Shown in pieces: positions 1 to 8,935 of a stretch of DNA of 64,000 bases. Each line of letters starts with the position of its first letter. Position 1 is the first letter of the stretch. Below the pieces are notes generated by a model, which worked only from the letters and a program-made list of their open reading frames with translations, was not told where the DNA came from and made no database searches. This DNA comes from Cohnella algarum. Its GTDB lineage: Bacteria; Bacillota; Bacilli; Paenibacillales; Paenibacillaceae. Both the position numbers and the translations under genes were made by a program. The DNA is taken from assembly GCF_016937515.1 (NCBI RefSeq), contig NZ_JAFHKM010000002.1, positions 5,141,001 to 5,205,000 of the forward strand, in the 5' to 3' direction.

Positions 1-1014
1 GTTCGCGAACATGAACAGACTTCCGCCGGTCAGGGACACCCTGCCCCCAGGTCCGGCCGGAACGGCGGAGACGGCCAGATTGTCCTTGTTCATTTTGTAG
101 TCGTTGATCGGGTTGTTCATCCAGTCGGACGTACCGAACGCCATCGCGACCTGATCCGTTCCAAACAGGCGGTACATGTCGTTGACGTCGACAAGAACGT
201 TGTCGGGCAGCACGTCATATTTCCATTTCAAGTCCTTCATATATTGCAGCGCCGCCACCGCTTCCGGGCTGTTGAACACCGCCTGCCACTTGCCGTCCAC
301 CTGCTTTTCGAACTCGGCCCCGAACGACCAGGCGATCGTCATGAACTGCCAGCCGCCCTGGTTGTTTTTGGTCGGGAAGAAAAAGCCCGCCTTGCCGGTT
401 TTGTCCTTGATGATTTTGGCCGTTTCGGCCAGCTCTTCGTATGTCCGCGGGAATTTGGGCACGCCTTTGTCGTCCAGCAATCCCGCCTCCCGGAACAGGT
501 TGACGTTGTACCACATGCCCATGTAGTAACCGCTTACCGGAACGCCGTATATTTTGCCGTCTTTTTTGACCAGCTCGAGCATCGCCGGGTTGAGCGCCTC
601 CGTATAGCCCAGCCGATCCATATACTCGGTAATATCCGCCGCGTACCCGGCGTTCATGATTTTGGGAGGCTCCGTAAACCACGTGCCGAACAGGTTCGGC
701 AACTGGCCGCTTTCGGCCTTCGGCAAAAACGTGTTCGTGTCGTAAGTGAAATTTTCCGTTTTCATCGATATGTCCGGATTTTCCGCCTCGAATTTCGCCT
801 TCCACTGCTCGAACTGCTCCAGCCGCTGATCCTGCGGTTTCGGCCAATCCCCGTTGTGAAACACGATTTCCTTCGCTTCCTGCCTGCCTCCCGTTCCGGA
901 AGCCGACGGCAAGGCCGTTCCGTCCGTTCCGCCGTTTTCCGCGCTTCCTCCTCCGCAGGCGGATAAGGCAACCGTCATCGCCGCTCCCAAAGCCAGCCAT
1001 CTCCATGTTTTCAT
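1..1014 (-). CDS. Extracellular sugar-binding lipoprotein of an ABC importer (3' end outside window)
   Basis: The first 338 residues are present and the gene runs off the left edge. It starts MKTWRWLALGAAM with a lipobox (ALSACGG, Cys at residue 20) and an acidic Ser/Gly linker, so it is a membrane-anchored family 1 solute-binding protein. The body has the usual GYAADITEYM and YGVPVSGYYMGMWYNVNLF segments of carbohydrate-binding proteins. The ATG at 1014 follows a GGGAGGG Shine-Dalgarno. A perfect cre box lies 55-70 bases upstream, so CcpA control by preferred sugars is expected. The neighbouring YesM/YesN-type pair probably senses its substrate. Permease genes should follow beyond position 1. 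The exact sugar cannot be read. Confidence 0.9.
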   Translation of the reverse strand, partial: MKTWRWLALGAAMTVALSACGGGSAENGGTDGTALPSASGTGGRQEAKEIVFHNGDWPKPQDQRLEQFEQWKAKFEAENPDISMKTENFTYDTNTFLPKAESGQLPNLFGTWFTEPPKIMNAGYAADITEYMDRLGYTEALNPAMLELVKKDGKIYGVPVSGYYMGMWYNVNLFREAGLLDDKGVPKFPRTYEELAETAKIIKDKTGKAGFFFPTKNNQGGWQFMTIAWSFGAEFEKQVDGKWQAVFNSPEAVAALQYMKDLKWKYDVLPDNVLVDVNDMYRLFGTDQVAMAFGTSDWMNNPINDYKMNKDNLAVSAVPAGPGGRVSLTGGSLFMFAN

Positions 1015-1068
1015 GCCTGTCGTTTTCCCTCCCCAAACCGATTTCTTGCTCGCAACGTTGCTAAGTAA

Positions 1069-1084
1069 ATGTTAGCGTTTACAT
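1069..1084. promoter_or_regulatory. CcpA cre box, perfect to consensus
   Basis: ATGTTAGCGTTTACAT matches all fixed positions of the cre consensus WTGNNARCGNWWWCAW. It lies upstream of the sugar-binding lipoprotein gene. A 10-base palindrome with a CpG centre, GCAACGTTGC (1052-1061), sits between it and the gene and resembles a LacI-family half operator. Confidence 0.75.
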
Positions 1085-1140
1085 TCGAGAATGAACATAC
1101 GGGAAAACTGCAAAAAGGTTTAAAATGGTGCTGCGTTTCC

Positions 1141-1174
1141 TGTTATAATCGAAGTGCTTGAGCAAGCGCTTTCA
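1141..1174 (+). promoter_or_regulatory. Extended -10 promoter with overlapping cre-like box
   Basis: TG at 1141-1142, one base, then TATAAT at 1144-1149 form an extended -10 element. Twelve bases after it, AGCAAGCGCTTTCA (1161-1174) matches 12 of 14 positions of the symmetric cre core. This would place a CcpA roadblock in the initial transcribed region of the gene at 1192. Confidence 0.5.
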
Positions 1175-1191
1175 GGGAGGCGGAAAACGTC

Positions 1192-2178
1192 ATGTTCAAA
1201 AAGTTTTCTCGGCGGATCGCGCTCATTACGATCGTTTCCGTTTCCGCTTTTACGGCGGTCGTCGGAGCGCTCGCGTACGAATGGGCGAAGCGGACGGTCG
1301 TTTCCGAGTTTGCGGCGATTTCGGCGAACTCTTTTCAAAGCTCGTTCGAGCTGCTTGAGCAATTTTTGAACGCGACCGGCGAAACGGCCAAAATGATCGC
1401 CAACAATCCGAACCTGGCCGTTGCCGTCGGCAGCCCGAACGCGTTCGGCGAAGCGTCCCTCCTGCTCGACAGCCTCGCGTACGGCGCCGACTTGAACATT
1501 CGCGGCATATCGCTCTACCGGCCGGATGGAACCGTTTACGCGATGAGCGGAATGTCGAATTTCCCCCCGTTCGAGCAATTGGCGGCGGAAACGGCCGTCC
1601 GGCGGTTTCTGGACGATCCGGACCGCCAGACGATGTGGGTTTCCCGGTACCGAAACCTTGCTTCCTACTACAACTACCGTTATGTCGAGAACGGTACATT
1701 CAGCTTGCTGCTCAAAGGGGCGTCGGTCCGGGAAGCGATGACGGGAACGGTCATGGTGTTCGATCTGGAAACCGTCGCGCTGTTCGACTTTTTCGTCACA
1801 AACAATGCCCTTTTCTCGCAAAACCGGTTATTCCTCGTTCGCGACGGTTCCGACATCGTCCGATACGCCTCGGGTCCCGGCGAGGAAGCGATCGAGGCGG
1901 ACGATTTGCGGCGGCTGAACGAAAGCCCGGGCGGGCGCTTCGTTTCGATAGGCGGCGACCGGCTCATCCTGCACGAAACGATTCTCGGCTCCAATACGAA
2001 AATCGTCGCGGCCGTCCCGCTGACCGGCTCGCTCTCCCGCCTCGAGCCGCTGAAAGGAGCGGTACTCCTTCTGGGACTCGTCTCCGCCGCCGGGGCCGTT
2101 GCGGCGGCCATTTGGCTTAGGGCGAGCATCGTCCGGCCGTTGAACCAGCTCTACCTGAAAATGAAATCGCTCAAATGA
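1192..2178 (+). CDS. Truncated Cache-type membrane sensor ending inside HAMP
   Basis: The 328-residue protein has an N-terminal membrane segment (about 8-30), a roughly 240-residue extracytoplasmic Cache-like region and a second membrane segment (about 283-305). It then stops 18 residues later inside what looks like a HAMP start (IVRPLNQLYLKMKSLK). The same N-terminal layout belongs to sensor histidine kinases and membrane AraC regulators of Paenibacillaceae, but no kinase or HTH output follows. The stop overlaps by eight bases the stop of the convergent kinase gene, as if a deletion had joined the two. The start has a GGGAGGCGG ribosome site. It may be a remnant or a sensor-only protein. Confidence 0.65.
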   Translation: MFKKFSRRIALITIVSVSAFTAVVGALAYEWAKRTVVSEFAAISANSFQSSFELLEQFLNATGETAKMIANNPNLAVAVGSPNAFGEASLLLDSLAYGADLNIRGISLYRPDGTVYAMSGMSNFPPFEQLAAETAVRRFLDDPDRQTMWVSRYRNLASYYNYRYVENGTFSLLLKGASVREAMTGTVMVFDLETVALFDFFVTNNALFSQNRLFLVRDGSDIVRYASGPGEEAIEADDLRRLNESPGGRFVSIGGDRLILHETILGSNTKIVAAVPLTGSLSRLEPLKGAVLLLGLVSAAGAVAAAIWLRASIVRPLNQLYLKMKSLK

Positions 2179-3940
2179 CCGCGGCGGCCTTGCGCGGGCG
2201 CTCCTCTTCGCCGCATTTCGCCTTCACCTTGACCAGCGAAACGGTGCCGCTGCCGGGGGCGCTGCGGATTTCGACCCCGTAGCCCGCGCCGTACTCCAGC
2301 CGAATCCGCTCGTTCACGTTGCGAATGCCGTACCCCCCGCCCTTGTATCGGGCCGGCCTGCTTTCGTCGTCCAGCTCGCGGACGTCGAACCCCGCGCCGT
2401 CGTCGCTTACTTCGAACAGCAGCTGATCCCCTTCGCGATACCCTTTGACGATGATGCTGCCGCTTCCCCTCTTGCGGCTGACGCCGTGCTTGATCGCGTT
2501 TTCGACGAGCGGCTGGATGATGATTTTCAGCAGCCGGAGCGGAAGAATGTCCTCGGCGATCTCGTACCGGACCGCGAACTTTTGCGGGAAGCGCTGCGCT
2601 TCGATGGCGACGTAGCTTTTCACGATGCCGATTTCCTCCTCGACCGCGATATACCGATCCCCTTTATGCAGGCTGAGCCGATAAAAATGGGCGAGCGCGA
2701 TGACCATTTTTTCGATTTCGCTTTGGCGGTGAATTTTGGCCAGCCAGCCGATCGCATCGAGCGTATTGTACAAAAAGTGCGGATTGATCTGGGCTTGAAG
2801 CGCGATCAGCTCCATCTCCCGCTGCCGGTCCTTTTCCTCGTTGTTGCGCGCGATCAGTTCCCGGATGCGGACGACCATGTCGTTAAAGCTGTCTTCCAGC
2901 GTCCGCAGCTCGTCTTTCGGATTCCGGTACGGCGCGACATAGTCGGCCGTCCCGGCAAATTGCACGATCCGCCGGTTCATCCGCCGGATCGGCCGCAAAA
3001 TGCCCTTGGCCGCATAAAGCGAAATCGCCACCGCGAGGCCGATCGCGGCGATTTGCAGCAGCAGCGAATACTGCTTGATTTTATTGACGTTCGCCAGCAG
3101 CTTTTCGTCGGAGACGATGCTGACGATTTTCCAGTCCAGCCCCAAATTGCGAAAGCTGCCTTCCAGCGGGTGGACGGCGACAATCGAAGGGCTGCCGACG
3201 AATTCCGCTTTTTTGAAGCTTTGCCCCGCCTTCATCGCAAGCATTTGCTTATCGAACAAGGTCGTGCCGACTTTGCCGTCATCCGGGTAGGACAGCACGT
3301 ATTCGTCGTCGGCCACGAGAAACGAATACCCGTGGTCTTCCACGATAACCTTTTTCAGCACGTTCCGAATCGCGCTCTCGCGGATATAAACGACCAAATA
3401 GCCGATGTTTTGGCCGGTATAGAAGCTCTGGTATTTTCGCCCCAACTGCAAATAGGCTTCGCCGCCGGCGTCCTTCCGGATTTCTCCCCAAACCGGAGTC
3501 TGCGACCGCTCGATTTCGTTCAAGTACGATCGATCCGGGAGTCCGACGCCCGATTGCCCGGAATACGGGTAAAATCGGCCGTCCTTCGTCGCGATGACGA
3601 CTTCGCCGACGATTTCGTCGTCGATGGCCATCGTGTCCAGGATCGCCGCCAGCTTCGTCCGGGCCGCTTCGCTCTCCTGCCTCCCGCTTTCCGCCGTATC
3701 GTAAATTTCATCCTCCGTCAGCAGTCGGACGGAAAGCATATGGACCTGGTTGAATAAAAACTCGAGGCTGGACTCGGTTTTTTCCTGGTTGATTTTTACG
3801 TATTCGTACATAAAGTCTTCGACGATCGCTTGCACGGCCATTCGGGAAATTTGAAAAACGAACATGGAGGAGGCGAGAAAGCAGACGAGGAGCAGCCAGA
3901 AAATCCGGCTGCGGACGTTCATGGAACCCAGCTTGAGCAT
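2171..3940 (-). CDS. YesM-type sensor histidine kinase
   Basis: The 589-residue protein has a membrane segment near residues 13-32, an extracellular Cache region, a second membrane segment, a HAMP (LRPIRRMNRRIV), a His_kinase domain with phospho-His in QINPHFLYNTLDAIGWLAK, and an HATPase_c domain (PLVENAIKHGV, DDGAGFDV). This is the YesM/LytS-like family that pairs with AraC-type YesN regulators and usually controls carbohydrate ABC uptake. The ATG at 3940 has a GGAGGGG site. The regulator gene ends 14 bases upstream, so the two are cotranscribed. The 3' end overlaps the truncated sensor on the other strand. Confidence 0.92.
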   Translation of the reverse strand: MLKLGSMNVRSRIFWLLLVCFLASSMFVFQISRMAVQAIVEDFMYEYVKINQEKTESSLEFLFNQVHMLSVRLLTEDEIYDTAESGRQESEAARTKLAAILDTMAIDDEIVGEVVIATKDGRFYPYSGQSGVGLPDRSYLNEIERSQTPVWGEIRKDAGGEAYLQLGRKYQSFYTGQNIGYLVVYIRESAIRNVLKKVIVEDHGYSFLVADDEYVLSYPDDGKVGTTLFDKQMLAMKAGQSFKKAEFVGSPSIVAVHPLEGSFRNLGLDWKIVSIVSDEKLLANVNKIKQYSLLLQIAAIGLAVAISLYAAKGILRPIRRMNRRIVQFAGTADYVAPYRNPKDELRTLEDSFNDMVVRIRELIARNNEEKDRQREMELIALQAQINPHFLYNTLDAIGWLAKIHRQSEIEKMVIALAHFYRLSLHKGDRYIAVEEEIGIVKSYVAIEAQRFPQKFAVRYEIAEDILPLRLLKIIIQPLVENAIKHGVSRKRGSGSIIVKGYREGDQLLFEVSDDGAGFDVRELDDESRPARYKGGGYGIRNVNERIRLEYGAGYGVEIRSAPGSGTVSLVKVKAKCGEEERPRKAAAVI

Positions 3941-3954
3941 GGCCGCCCCTCCGT

Positions 3955-4767
3955 TCAATCGTAAAAGGAATTTTTGATATAATCCCGCGGGGTCGAATTC
4001 GTATGTCTCTTGAACAGCTGGCTGAAGTAGCGCGGGTCCCGGATGCCGACCCGTTCGCACACTTCGTACGTTTTATACCGTCCGCTCCGAAGCAGCTCTT
4101 TCGCTTTTTCGATGCGGCATTCGGTAATGTAATCGTTTACAGTTTTGGACGTGGCGTCTTTGAACGCGTGCATCAAATAGGAAGGACTGACGTAAACCTC
4201 GTCGGCGATGCGCCTTACCGAAAGATCTTCCGCAAAGTGCGACTCGATGTAGCGTTTCGCGTCTTCCACGGCTTTCACGCCGCTGGCCGTCTTGCGGTTC
4301 CGCAGCGCTTTCAGCAGAACGGCGAGATCGCCGAGCAGCTTCTGCCGGCTGAACCTTTCGGACAAACGCTCCTTGCGGATCGTTTCCCCTAGCTTGCAAA
4401 CGGCGGCGATAAATTTGTCGTTTTCGACCGGTTTGAGCATGTAATCCGAGGCGCCGTGCGCGATCGCGCCTTTGGCGTATTGAAAATCGTCGTAGCCGCT
4501 AAGCACGATGATTTTGGAGCCGATTCCGCGCGCCCGCAGCCGTTCCATAAAGCCGAGGCCGTCCAGAAACGGCATGCTCATGTCGGTAACGATAATGTCC
4601 GGCCGATGCCTTTCGGCCAGTTCAAGCCCGGTTTCGCCGTCCTCCGCTTCCCCGATCAGCTCGAAGCCGTGCCGCGGCCAGTCGATCGTCGTGCGCAGGC
4701 CGTACCGGACCAAATACTCGTCGTCGACGACTAATATTTTCATCCGATCTTGCTCTCGCGCGTTCAT
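3955..4767 (-). CDS. YesN-type response regulator (REC plus AraC HTH)
   Basis: The 270-residue protein has a receiver domain (about 9-125) with acidic pocket DD at 15-16, phospho-acceptor Asp62 in IIVTDMSMP, and Lys in MLKPVEN. A C-terminal AraC/XylS double HTH follows (about 165-265, with VCERVGIRDPRYFSQLFKR). It is shorter than the usual ~500-residue YesN because the middle linker domain is missing. The ATG at 4767 follows AAGGAGGGGG; an internal ATG at 4743 gives the more compact MKILVVDD start. It is first in the operon with the downstream kinase and likely activates the sugar importer at the left edge. Confidence 0.92.
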   Translation of the reverse strand: MNAREQDRMKILVVDDEYLVRYGLRTTIDWPRHGFELIGEAEDGETGLELAERHRPDIIVTDMSMPFLDGLGFMERLRARGIGSKIIVLSGYDDFQYAKGAIAHGASDYMLKPVENDKFIAAVCKLGETIRKERLSERFSRQKLLGDLAVLLKALRNRKTASGVKAVEDAKRYIESHFAEDLSVRRIADEVYVSPSYLMHAFKDATSKTVNDYITECRIEKAKELLRSGRYKTYEVCERVGIRDPRYFSQLFKRHTNSTPRDYIKNSFYD

Positions 4768-4847
4768 CCGGTCCCCCTCCTTTCCGAATACCGCTTTCTA
4801 TTCTAGATACTCGCTTAAAACCCTTTTTCAGTCAATACGAACCGAAC

Positions 4848-4874
4848 AAAAAACCCGGCGCGTACAGCCGGGGT
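4848..4874 (-). terminator. Rho-independent terminator after ZIP gene
   Basis: On the minus strand a CCCCGGC/GCCGGG hairpin is followed by TTTTTT. It lies just downstream of the ZIP transporter stop at 4903. Confidence 0.7.
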
Positions 4875-4902
4875 CAATCTTCCTTGCGGGACCGTTCTGT
4901 CG

Positions 4903-5634
4903 TCATCCGAACCAGAAGCTGATATAGAGCATCATAAGCAGCCCGAATATAAACGAATACGTCGAAGGCCGCTCGAACCCGTGGCCATGGCTTTCGGGGA
5001 TGAGTTCCTTGTAAGCGATAAACAGCATCGCTCCCGCGGCGAAAGCGAGTCCGCCGCCGATCATGCTTTCGACGTAGCTGGCCGTAAAATAGCCGGCAAC
5101 GGCGGAAACGGCCTCCATCAATCCGGTCAAGACCACAATCAGAAAGGACTTCAGCTTGCTTGCGTTCGAACTGATGAGAAACACGGCCAAAATGAGTCCT
5201 TCGGGAATGTTTTGCGCGCCGATCGAAATCGCGACCATCGGCCCGAGCCCCGCGTTCTCGCTGGCGTAGCTGAATCCCGTGCTCAGCCCTTCCGGAATGT
5301 TATGGATGAACAAGGCGATAATGACGAGCAACGACTTCGAGTCGAAGGACTGAATGCGCGATTCGTTCTCCACGTCGATGTGCGGGATGTTTTTCTCGAT
5401 CAGGTCGAGAACGATAATGCCGAGAAGCAGGCCGACGGTCAACGCCGCGATTCCCGATTCCTCGATCGCCTGCGGCATCAGGCCGAACGTCGAAGCGGAG
5501 ACCATGATTCCCGCCGTGAAGGCCACGAGGATGTCCTTCCATTTTTCCGACAGCTTGCGGATGAAAAAGATCGGCGCGGCACCGAGCACCGTTGCCATAG
5601 CTGAAATAATACTTCCGATCAAAGCCGACGCCAC
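4903..5634 (-). CDS. ZIP-family divalent metal transporter
   Basis: The 243-residue membrane protein has about eight hydrophobic segments. It carries the ZIP metal-site motifs HNIPEG (about residue 111) and QNIPEG (about 142) and an SHGHG loop near the C-terminus. These motifs define the GufA/ZupT branch, which imports Zn2+ and other divalent ions. The start is GTG at 5634, seven bases after GAGGAG. It is monocistronic, with its own terminator. No Zur or Fur box was evident, so the metal and its regulation remain open. Confidence 0.88.
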   Translation of the reverse strand: MASALIGSIISAMATVLGAAPIFFIRKLSEKWKDILVAFTAGIMVSASTFGLMPQAIEESGIAALTVGLLLGIIVLDLIEKNIPHIDVENESRIQSFDSKSLLVIIALFIHNIPEGLSTGFSYASENAGLGPMVAISIGAQNIPEGLILAVFLISSNASKLKSFLIVVLTGLMEAVSAVAGYFTASYVESMIGGGLAFAAGAMLFIAYKELIPESHGHGFERPSTYSFIFGLLMMLYISFWFG

Positions 5635-5740
5635 AACGAAGCTCCTCTCCTTGCAAAAGATCGTCTCGATGGCATTATACCAGTTATTCCCGCGGCTTCA
5701 AATAACGTTGCCGCCGTTTTTTCCGCCGCGGTCGGAAACG

Positions 5741-5768
5741 AAAAACCGCCATGCGTTTGCACGACGGT
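5741..5768 (-). terminator. Rho-independent terminator after siderophore-binding gene
   Basis: A ten-base-pair stem (ACCGTCGTGC with GCATGGCGGT, two wobbles) with an AAAC loop is followed by TTTTT on the minus strand. It begins 17 bases after the stop at 5786. Confidence 0.7.
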
Positions 5769-5785
5769 TCGGTTCGGATTCGGAT

Positions 5786-6826
5786 TTACTTCTTGTTCGC
5801 TTCCGTCCGCTCGACGATCATATCAACGAACAGGTCGATCTGTTCGGTAATCGCGATCGGGTCGTAGCGGTAAAACGTATCGAAGTCGTTCATGAACAAA
5901 TGATTGTTTTTGACGGCGTCCAGGTTGCTCCACACCGCCGATGCCTGCAGATTTTCGAGCGCCTCGCCCTTCTTTTCCGGATCGTAAACGGTCAGGAACA
6001 TGTAATCCGCCGCATACTCCGGCAGAAGCTCCATGGAAAGCTGCAGCGTCTGATTGTCGTTGCTGTTCTTTTCCGGCATCTTCAGCTTCAGGGCGTTGTA
6101 CAGCGCCTGTCCGCCGCGGCCCGCGTTGTCCCCGAACGTCCACAGCTCGCCTTTGTCGGTCAGCTCGTAAATGCCGAACGTCGCATTCTCGTCGACGACG
6201 CCTTTCAGCCTTTCGCGCCCTTCCGCCGCTCGTTTCTCGAACTCCGCGATGAACGCCTCCGCTTTGTCGGGCGCGCCGACGAGATCGCCGAACAATTCGA
6301 CGGTTTCGTAAATATTCGTCGCGGTTCCGTATGGAATATGGACGGTCGGCGCGATTTTGGACAACGCTTCGTAACTGTCGTCGTACATGACGACGATCAA
6401 GTCCGGCTGAAGCTCCAGCACCTTCTCCACGTTCGTCGGATAACCGACGTCCTGCGTGTTCGCCAGCAAATCCTTCAAAAACGGATTGTCGAACGCGGTC
6501 GGCTCGACGCCGATGACGTTTGCTCCGACCGCCAGCAGCTCGCCGCCGTAATAATCGGTAACGATGCGCTGCGGCTTGGCCGGAATTTCGACGACGCCCT
6601 TATCGGTCTCGTAGCTGCGGGTGCCTTCCGCTGCGGCGGATGCCGAAGGAATCGCCGTTTCTTCCGCCGCCTGCGATGGCGACGCCGAAGCCGTCGCCGA
6701 AGCCGTCGCCGAAGCGCCCGGAGACGCCGGCGAATTGCCGTTGCCCGTTCCTCCGCATGCCGATACGACGAAGGATAACGACAGCAGGATGGCACCCAGG
6801 ACGAATGCCGGTTTTCTTTTTGCCAA
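5786..6826 (-). CDS. Iron-siderophore-binding lipoprotein (FeuA/FhuD-like)
   Basis: The 346-residue protein starts with a TTG codon after GGGAGGG, has a lipobox ending SACGG, and a long low-complexity Ala/Ser linker (about 30-65). The mature part has the class III binding-protein pattern: ETDKGVVEIPAKPQRIVT, LLAVGANVIGVEPT and VLELQPDLIVVMYDD. This family delivers ferric siderophores to FecCD-type permeases. A near-perfect Fur box lies 56 bases upstream, so expression should rise in iron limitation. No permease or ATPase gene is adjacent, so it must borrow a remote importer. Confidence 0.9.
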   Translation of the reverse strand: MAKRKPAFVLGAILLSLSFVVSACGGTGNGNSPASPGASATASATASASPSQAAEETAIPSASAAAEGTRSYETDKGVVEIPAKPQRIVTDYYGGELLAVGANVIGVEPTAFDNPFLKDLLANTQDVGYPTNVEKVLELQPDLIVVMYDDSYEALSKIAPTVHIPYGTATNIYETVELFGDLVGAPDKAEAFIAEFEKRAAEGRERLKGVVDENATFGIYELTDKGELWTFGDNAGRGGQALYNALKLKMPEKNSNDNQTLQLSMELLPEYAADYMFLTVYDPEKKGEALENLQASAVWSNLDAVKNNHLFMNDFDTFYRYDPIAITEQIDLFVDMIVERTEANKK

Positions 6827-6881
6827 CTTGTGAACCCTCCCACCATTCTCGCAATGATTCGATGATCATTTCCGACTTATA

Positions 6882-6900
6882 GATAATGATAATCATTGTC
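6882..6900. promoter_or_regulatory. Fur box
   Basis: GATAATGATAATCATTGTC matches 18 of 19 bases of the classical Fur consensus. It lies upstream of the siderophore-binding lipoprotein gene and implies iron-dependent repression. Confidence 0.9.
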
Positions 6901-7064
6901 AATTAGGAATATAGCAAACGATGCGAGCCGCTGTCAATAAAATAGAGCCGCTCCGCCGCTTGAAATTCAAAGCGCGATACGGCAAAATATTTGTATAGCG
7001 TCGGCAAACGAACGGCAGAATAATCCTGTTTTCGGAAGCAGACCCGTATAAAGGAGATATGAAC

Positions 7065-7541
7065 GTGTCGAACGAAGAAATCATTTTAACCCCGGAAGGG
7101 CTCGCCAAGCTGGAACAGGAATTGGAGGAATTGAAAACCGTCAAGCGCAAGGAGCTGGCCGAACGGATCAAAATCGCGCTCAGTTACGGAGACTTGAAGG
7201 AAAATTTCGAATACCATTCGGCCAAGAACGATCAGGCTTTTGTCGAGACCCGCATCCTCACCGTCGAAAAGATGCTGAAGCACGCCCGCGTCGTGCAAAA
7301 TTCGGATTCGTCCAGCGTACAGGTCGGATCCGTTGTCGTGCTGTACGATGAGGAATTCGACGAAAACATCGAATACAAAATCGTCGGCCCCTCCGAAGCG
7401 GACGTCGCCGAGCAGAAGATCTCCTACGAGAGCCCGGTCGGAAAAGCGCTGATGAACAAAACCGTCGGCGACGTCGTCCATGTGGACGCTCCGATGGGGG
7501 TCATCACCTACAAGGTGCTGGAGATCAAGGCGAACGCCTGA
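7065..7541 (+). CDS. greA: Transcription elongation factor GreA
   Basis: The 158-residue protein has the GreA/GreB N-terminal coiled coil, including LKTVKRKELAERIKIALSYG and a GDLKENFEYHSAKNDQ segment with the acidic tip residues. A C-terminal FKBP-like domain ends GVITYKVLEIKA. GreA stimulates RNA cleavage in backtracked RNA polymerase. I chose GTG at 7065 because AAGGAG at 7051-7056 is eight bases away; the in-frame ATG at 7059 is only two bases from that site and too close. It is a single gene, convergent with the glucosaminidase gene. Confidence 0.95.
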   Translation: MSNEEIILTPEGLAKLEQELEELKTVKRKELAERIKIALSYGDLKENFEYHSAKNDQAFVETRILTVEKMLKHARVVQNSDSSSVQVGSVVVLYDEEFDENIEYKIVGPSEADVAEQKISYESPVGKALMNKTVGDVVHVDAPMGVITYKVLEIKANA

Positions 7542-7579
7542 CGCCCGAATGACAGCGCTTCTCCGTCCGGCTTTCGAAC

Positions 7580-8731
7580 TTATAGCTTTTTAAAGTCGCC
7601 CTGCATGATTTTGCTGACCAGGCCGCTCCATTTCGGATTGGCCGGGCAGTATTTTTTTGCGATTTTTTCGATCGTCGTCAGTCCTTTTCCCATGTAGCTT
7701 TTGGAAATCAGCTGCCCGAATTTTTTCACGCTGTCCCCTTTCGTCTCGAAGCTGAAAGCGCTTTTGCTCTCGGAACCGCTGACGGCGTTCAACCCGAACA
7801 AATTGTTTTTCTTCTTTGCCAGATTGCTTTTGCCGTTGCCGCTTTCCAGCTTCATGACCGCAATCGTGAAAAACGCGTTGATTCCGTACTCTTCTTCGAT
7901 TTCCAAAATCACTTCTTCCAGATCGTAGTCGGCCAGGGCCGTCCCTTCGAAAATCGTCTCGATATGGCGCACGGTCAAGCCCGATTTCGATTTCACCTCA
8001 TGGGTCGGTTTGGCGGGCTCCGCGGGAGGCGGCTCGGGTTCCGAAAGCAAAGCCTTGGGTTCCGCGGACGTCTCGGGTTCCGCGGACGTCTCGGGCCGCG
8101 GCGGCGCGGCGGCCAGGGCGTCCGCCGCAGCAGCTGCCGTTCCCGGCAACGCGGCTGCGGGTTCCGCTGCGGCCGCCGGCTCGCTTTTTTCCGGTTCGGC
8201 CGGCGTGGCGTATTCGCCGTAGACGTAGCCGCCCGTTTGCAGCAGCAGCCATCCGTTGTCCGTCGTCTTGACGACCTGGACGAGATCGCCTTTTTTAAGG
8301 ACGTTTATGATTTTTGACGTTGAATATGCGTTCGCGCGAACATTGAGGAAATACGCGGTCACTTCATATGTAGGAAGAGAAATTCGGGGCGGTTCCGCAG
8401 CGGGATTCGGATCGGAGTGGACGGCTTCGGCGGGCCGTTGAGCGGTCGATTGGGCTGTCGGTTGAGCGGTCGGTTCCGCCTGCACGGGCCCGGGCGGCTC
8501 GTCCGTCGAAGGGGATCCCTCTTTCGCCGGCAGCGTGACGGCGGAGCCGAAGGCGGCGGGCAGCACCCCCGCGCCGGTCAGGGCAGGCGATCGGCCGTTC
8601 GGCGAACCGGTTTTGCCGACGGTCGGCGCCGCGGCCAAATTATCGGAATGAAGGAAAAAGGCTCCAACTAACAAGATTAAGGTTAACGTAAGCACACTTA
8701 CAGACAAATAAGCGTTCTTTGTCATTCGCAT
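7580..8731 (-). CDS. SH3b domain plus glucosaminidase-type cell wall hydrolase
   Basis: The 383-residue secreted protein has a signal or anchor segment (about 9-27). A Pro/Ala/Thr-rich linker is followed by a bacterial SH3 domain (about 123-175, YEVTAYFLNVRANAYSTSKI). A second low-complexity linker contains an 18-base in-frame tandem duplication encoding ETSAEP (near 8057-8098). The C-terminal domain is of glucosaminidase (PF01832) type, with FFTIAVMKLESGNGKSNLAK and NNLFGLNAV; the Glu in LESG is the likely catalytic acid. It probably trims peptidoglycan glycan strands. The start is ATG at 8731 or the ATG six bases on. Confidence 0.85.
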   Translation of the reverse strand: MRMTKNAYLSVSVLTLTLILLVGAFFLHSDNLAAAPTVGKTGSPNGRSPALTGAGVLPAAFGSAVTLPAKEGSPSTDEPPGPVQAEPTAQPTAQSTAQRPAEAVHSDPNPAAEPPRISLPTYEVTAYFLNVRANAYSTSKIINVLKKGDLVQVVKTTDNGWLLLQTGGYVYGEYATPAEPEKSEPAAAAEPAAALPGTAAAAADALAAAPPRPETSAEPETSAEPKALLSEPEPPPAEPAKPTHEVKSKSGLTVRHIETIFEGTALADYDLEEVILEIEEEYGINAFFTIAVMKLESGNGKSNLAKKKNNLFGLNAVSGSESKSAFSFETKGDSVKKFGQLISKSYMGKGLTTIEKIAKKYCPANPKWSGLVSKIMQGDFKKL

Positions 8732-8880
8732 GCTGCACCTCTTTCTCGGTTTATTGTGAAGCGTCTTTTATTAGGATTGATTGTACATACTCACGGTTAA
8801 AAAGCTTGTCAAACGATCAGAAAGGATCGATTGTTTATTTGTCGAAAGCCTATAAATGAGAAGATCTTCATTTAGAACAC

Positions 8881-8909
8881 AAAAAAACCGCTTTTCAGCG
8901 GTTTTTTTG
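8881..8909 (-). terminator. Terminator after azoR (bidirectional shape)
   Basis: An ACCGC/GCGGT stem with a six-base loop is flanked by A7 and T7 runs. It could end transcription from either side and lies 27 bases after the azoR stop. Confidence 0.85.
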
Positions 8910-8935
8910 AAAACGATGAACGAAATTGCGGAACT

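Noticed and set aside
8856..8875. AT-flanked GAAGATCTTC palindrome upstream of the glucosaminidase gene
   Set aside because: Only the 10-base core is symmetric and no regulator is linked; too weak to call an operator.
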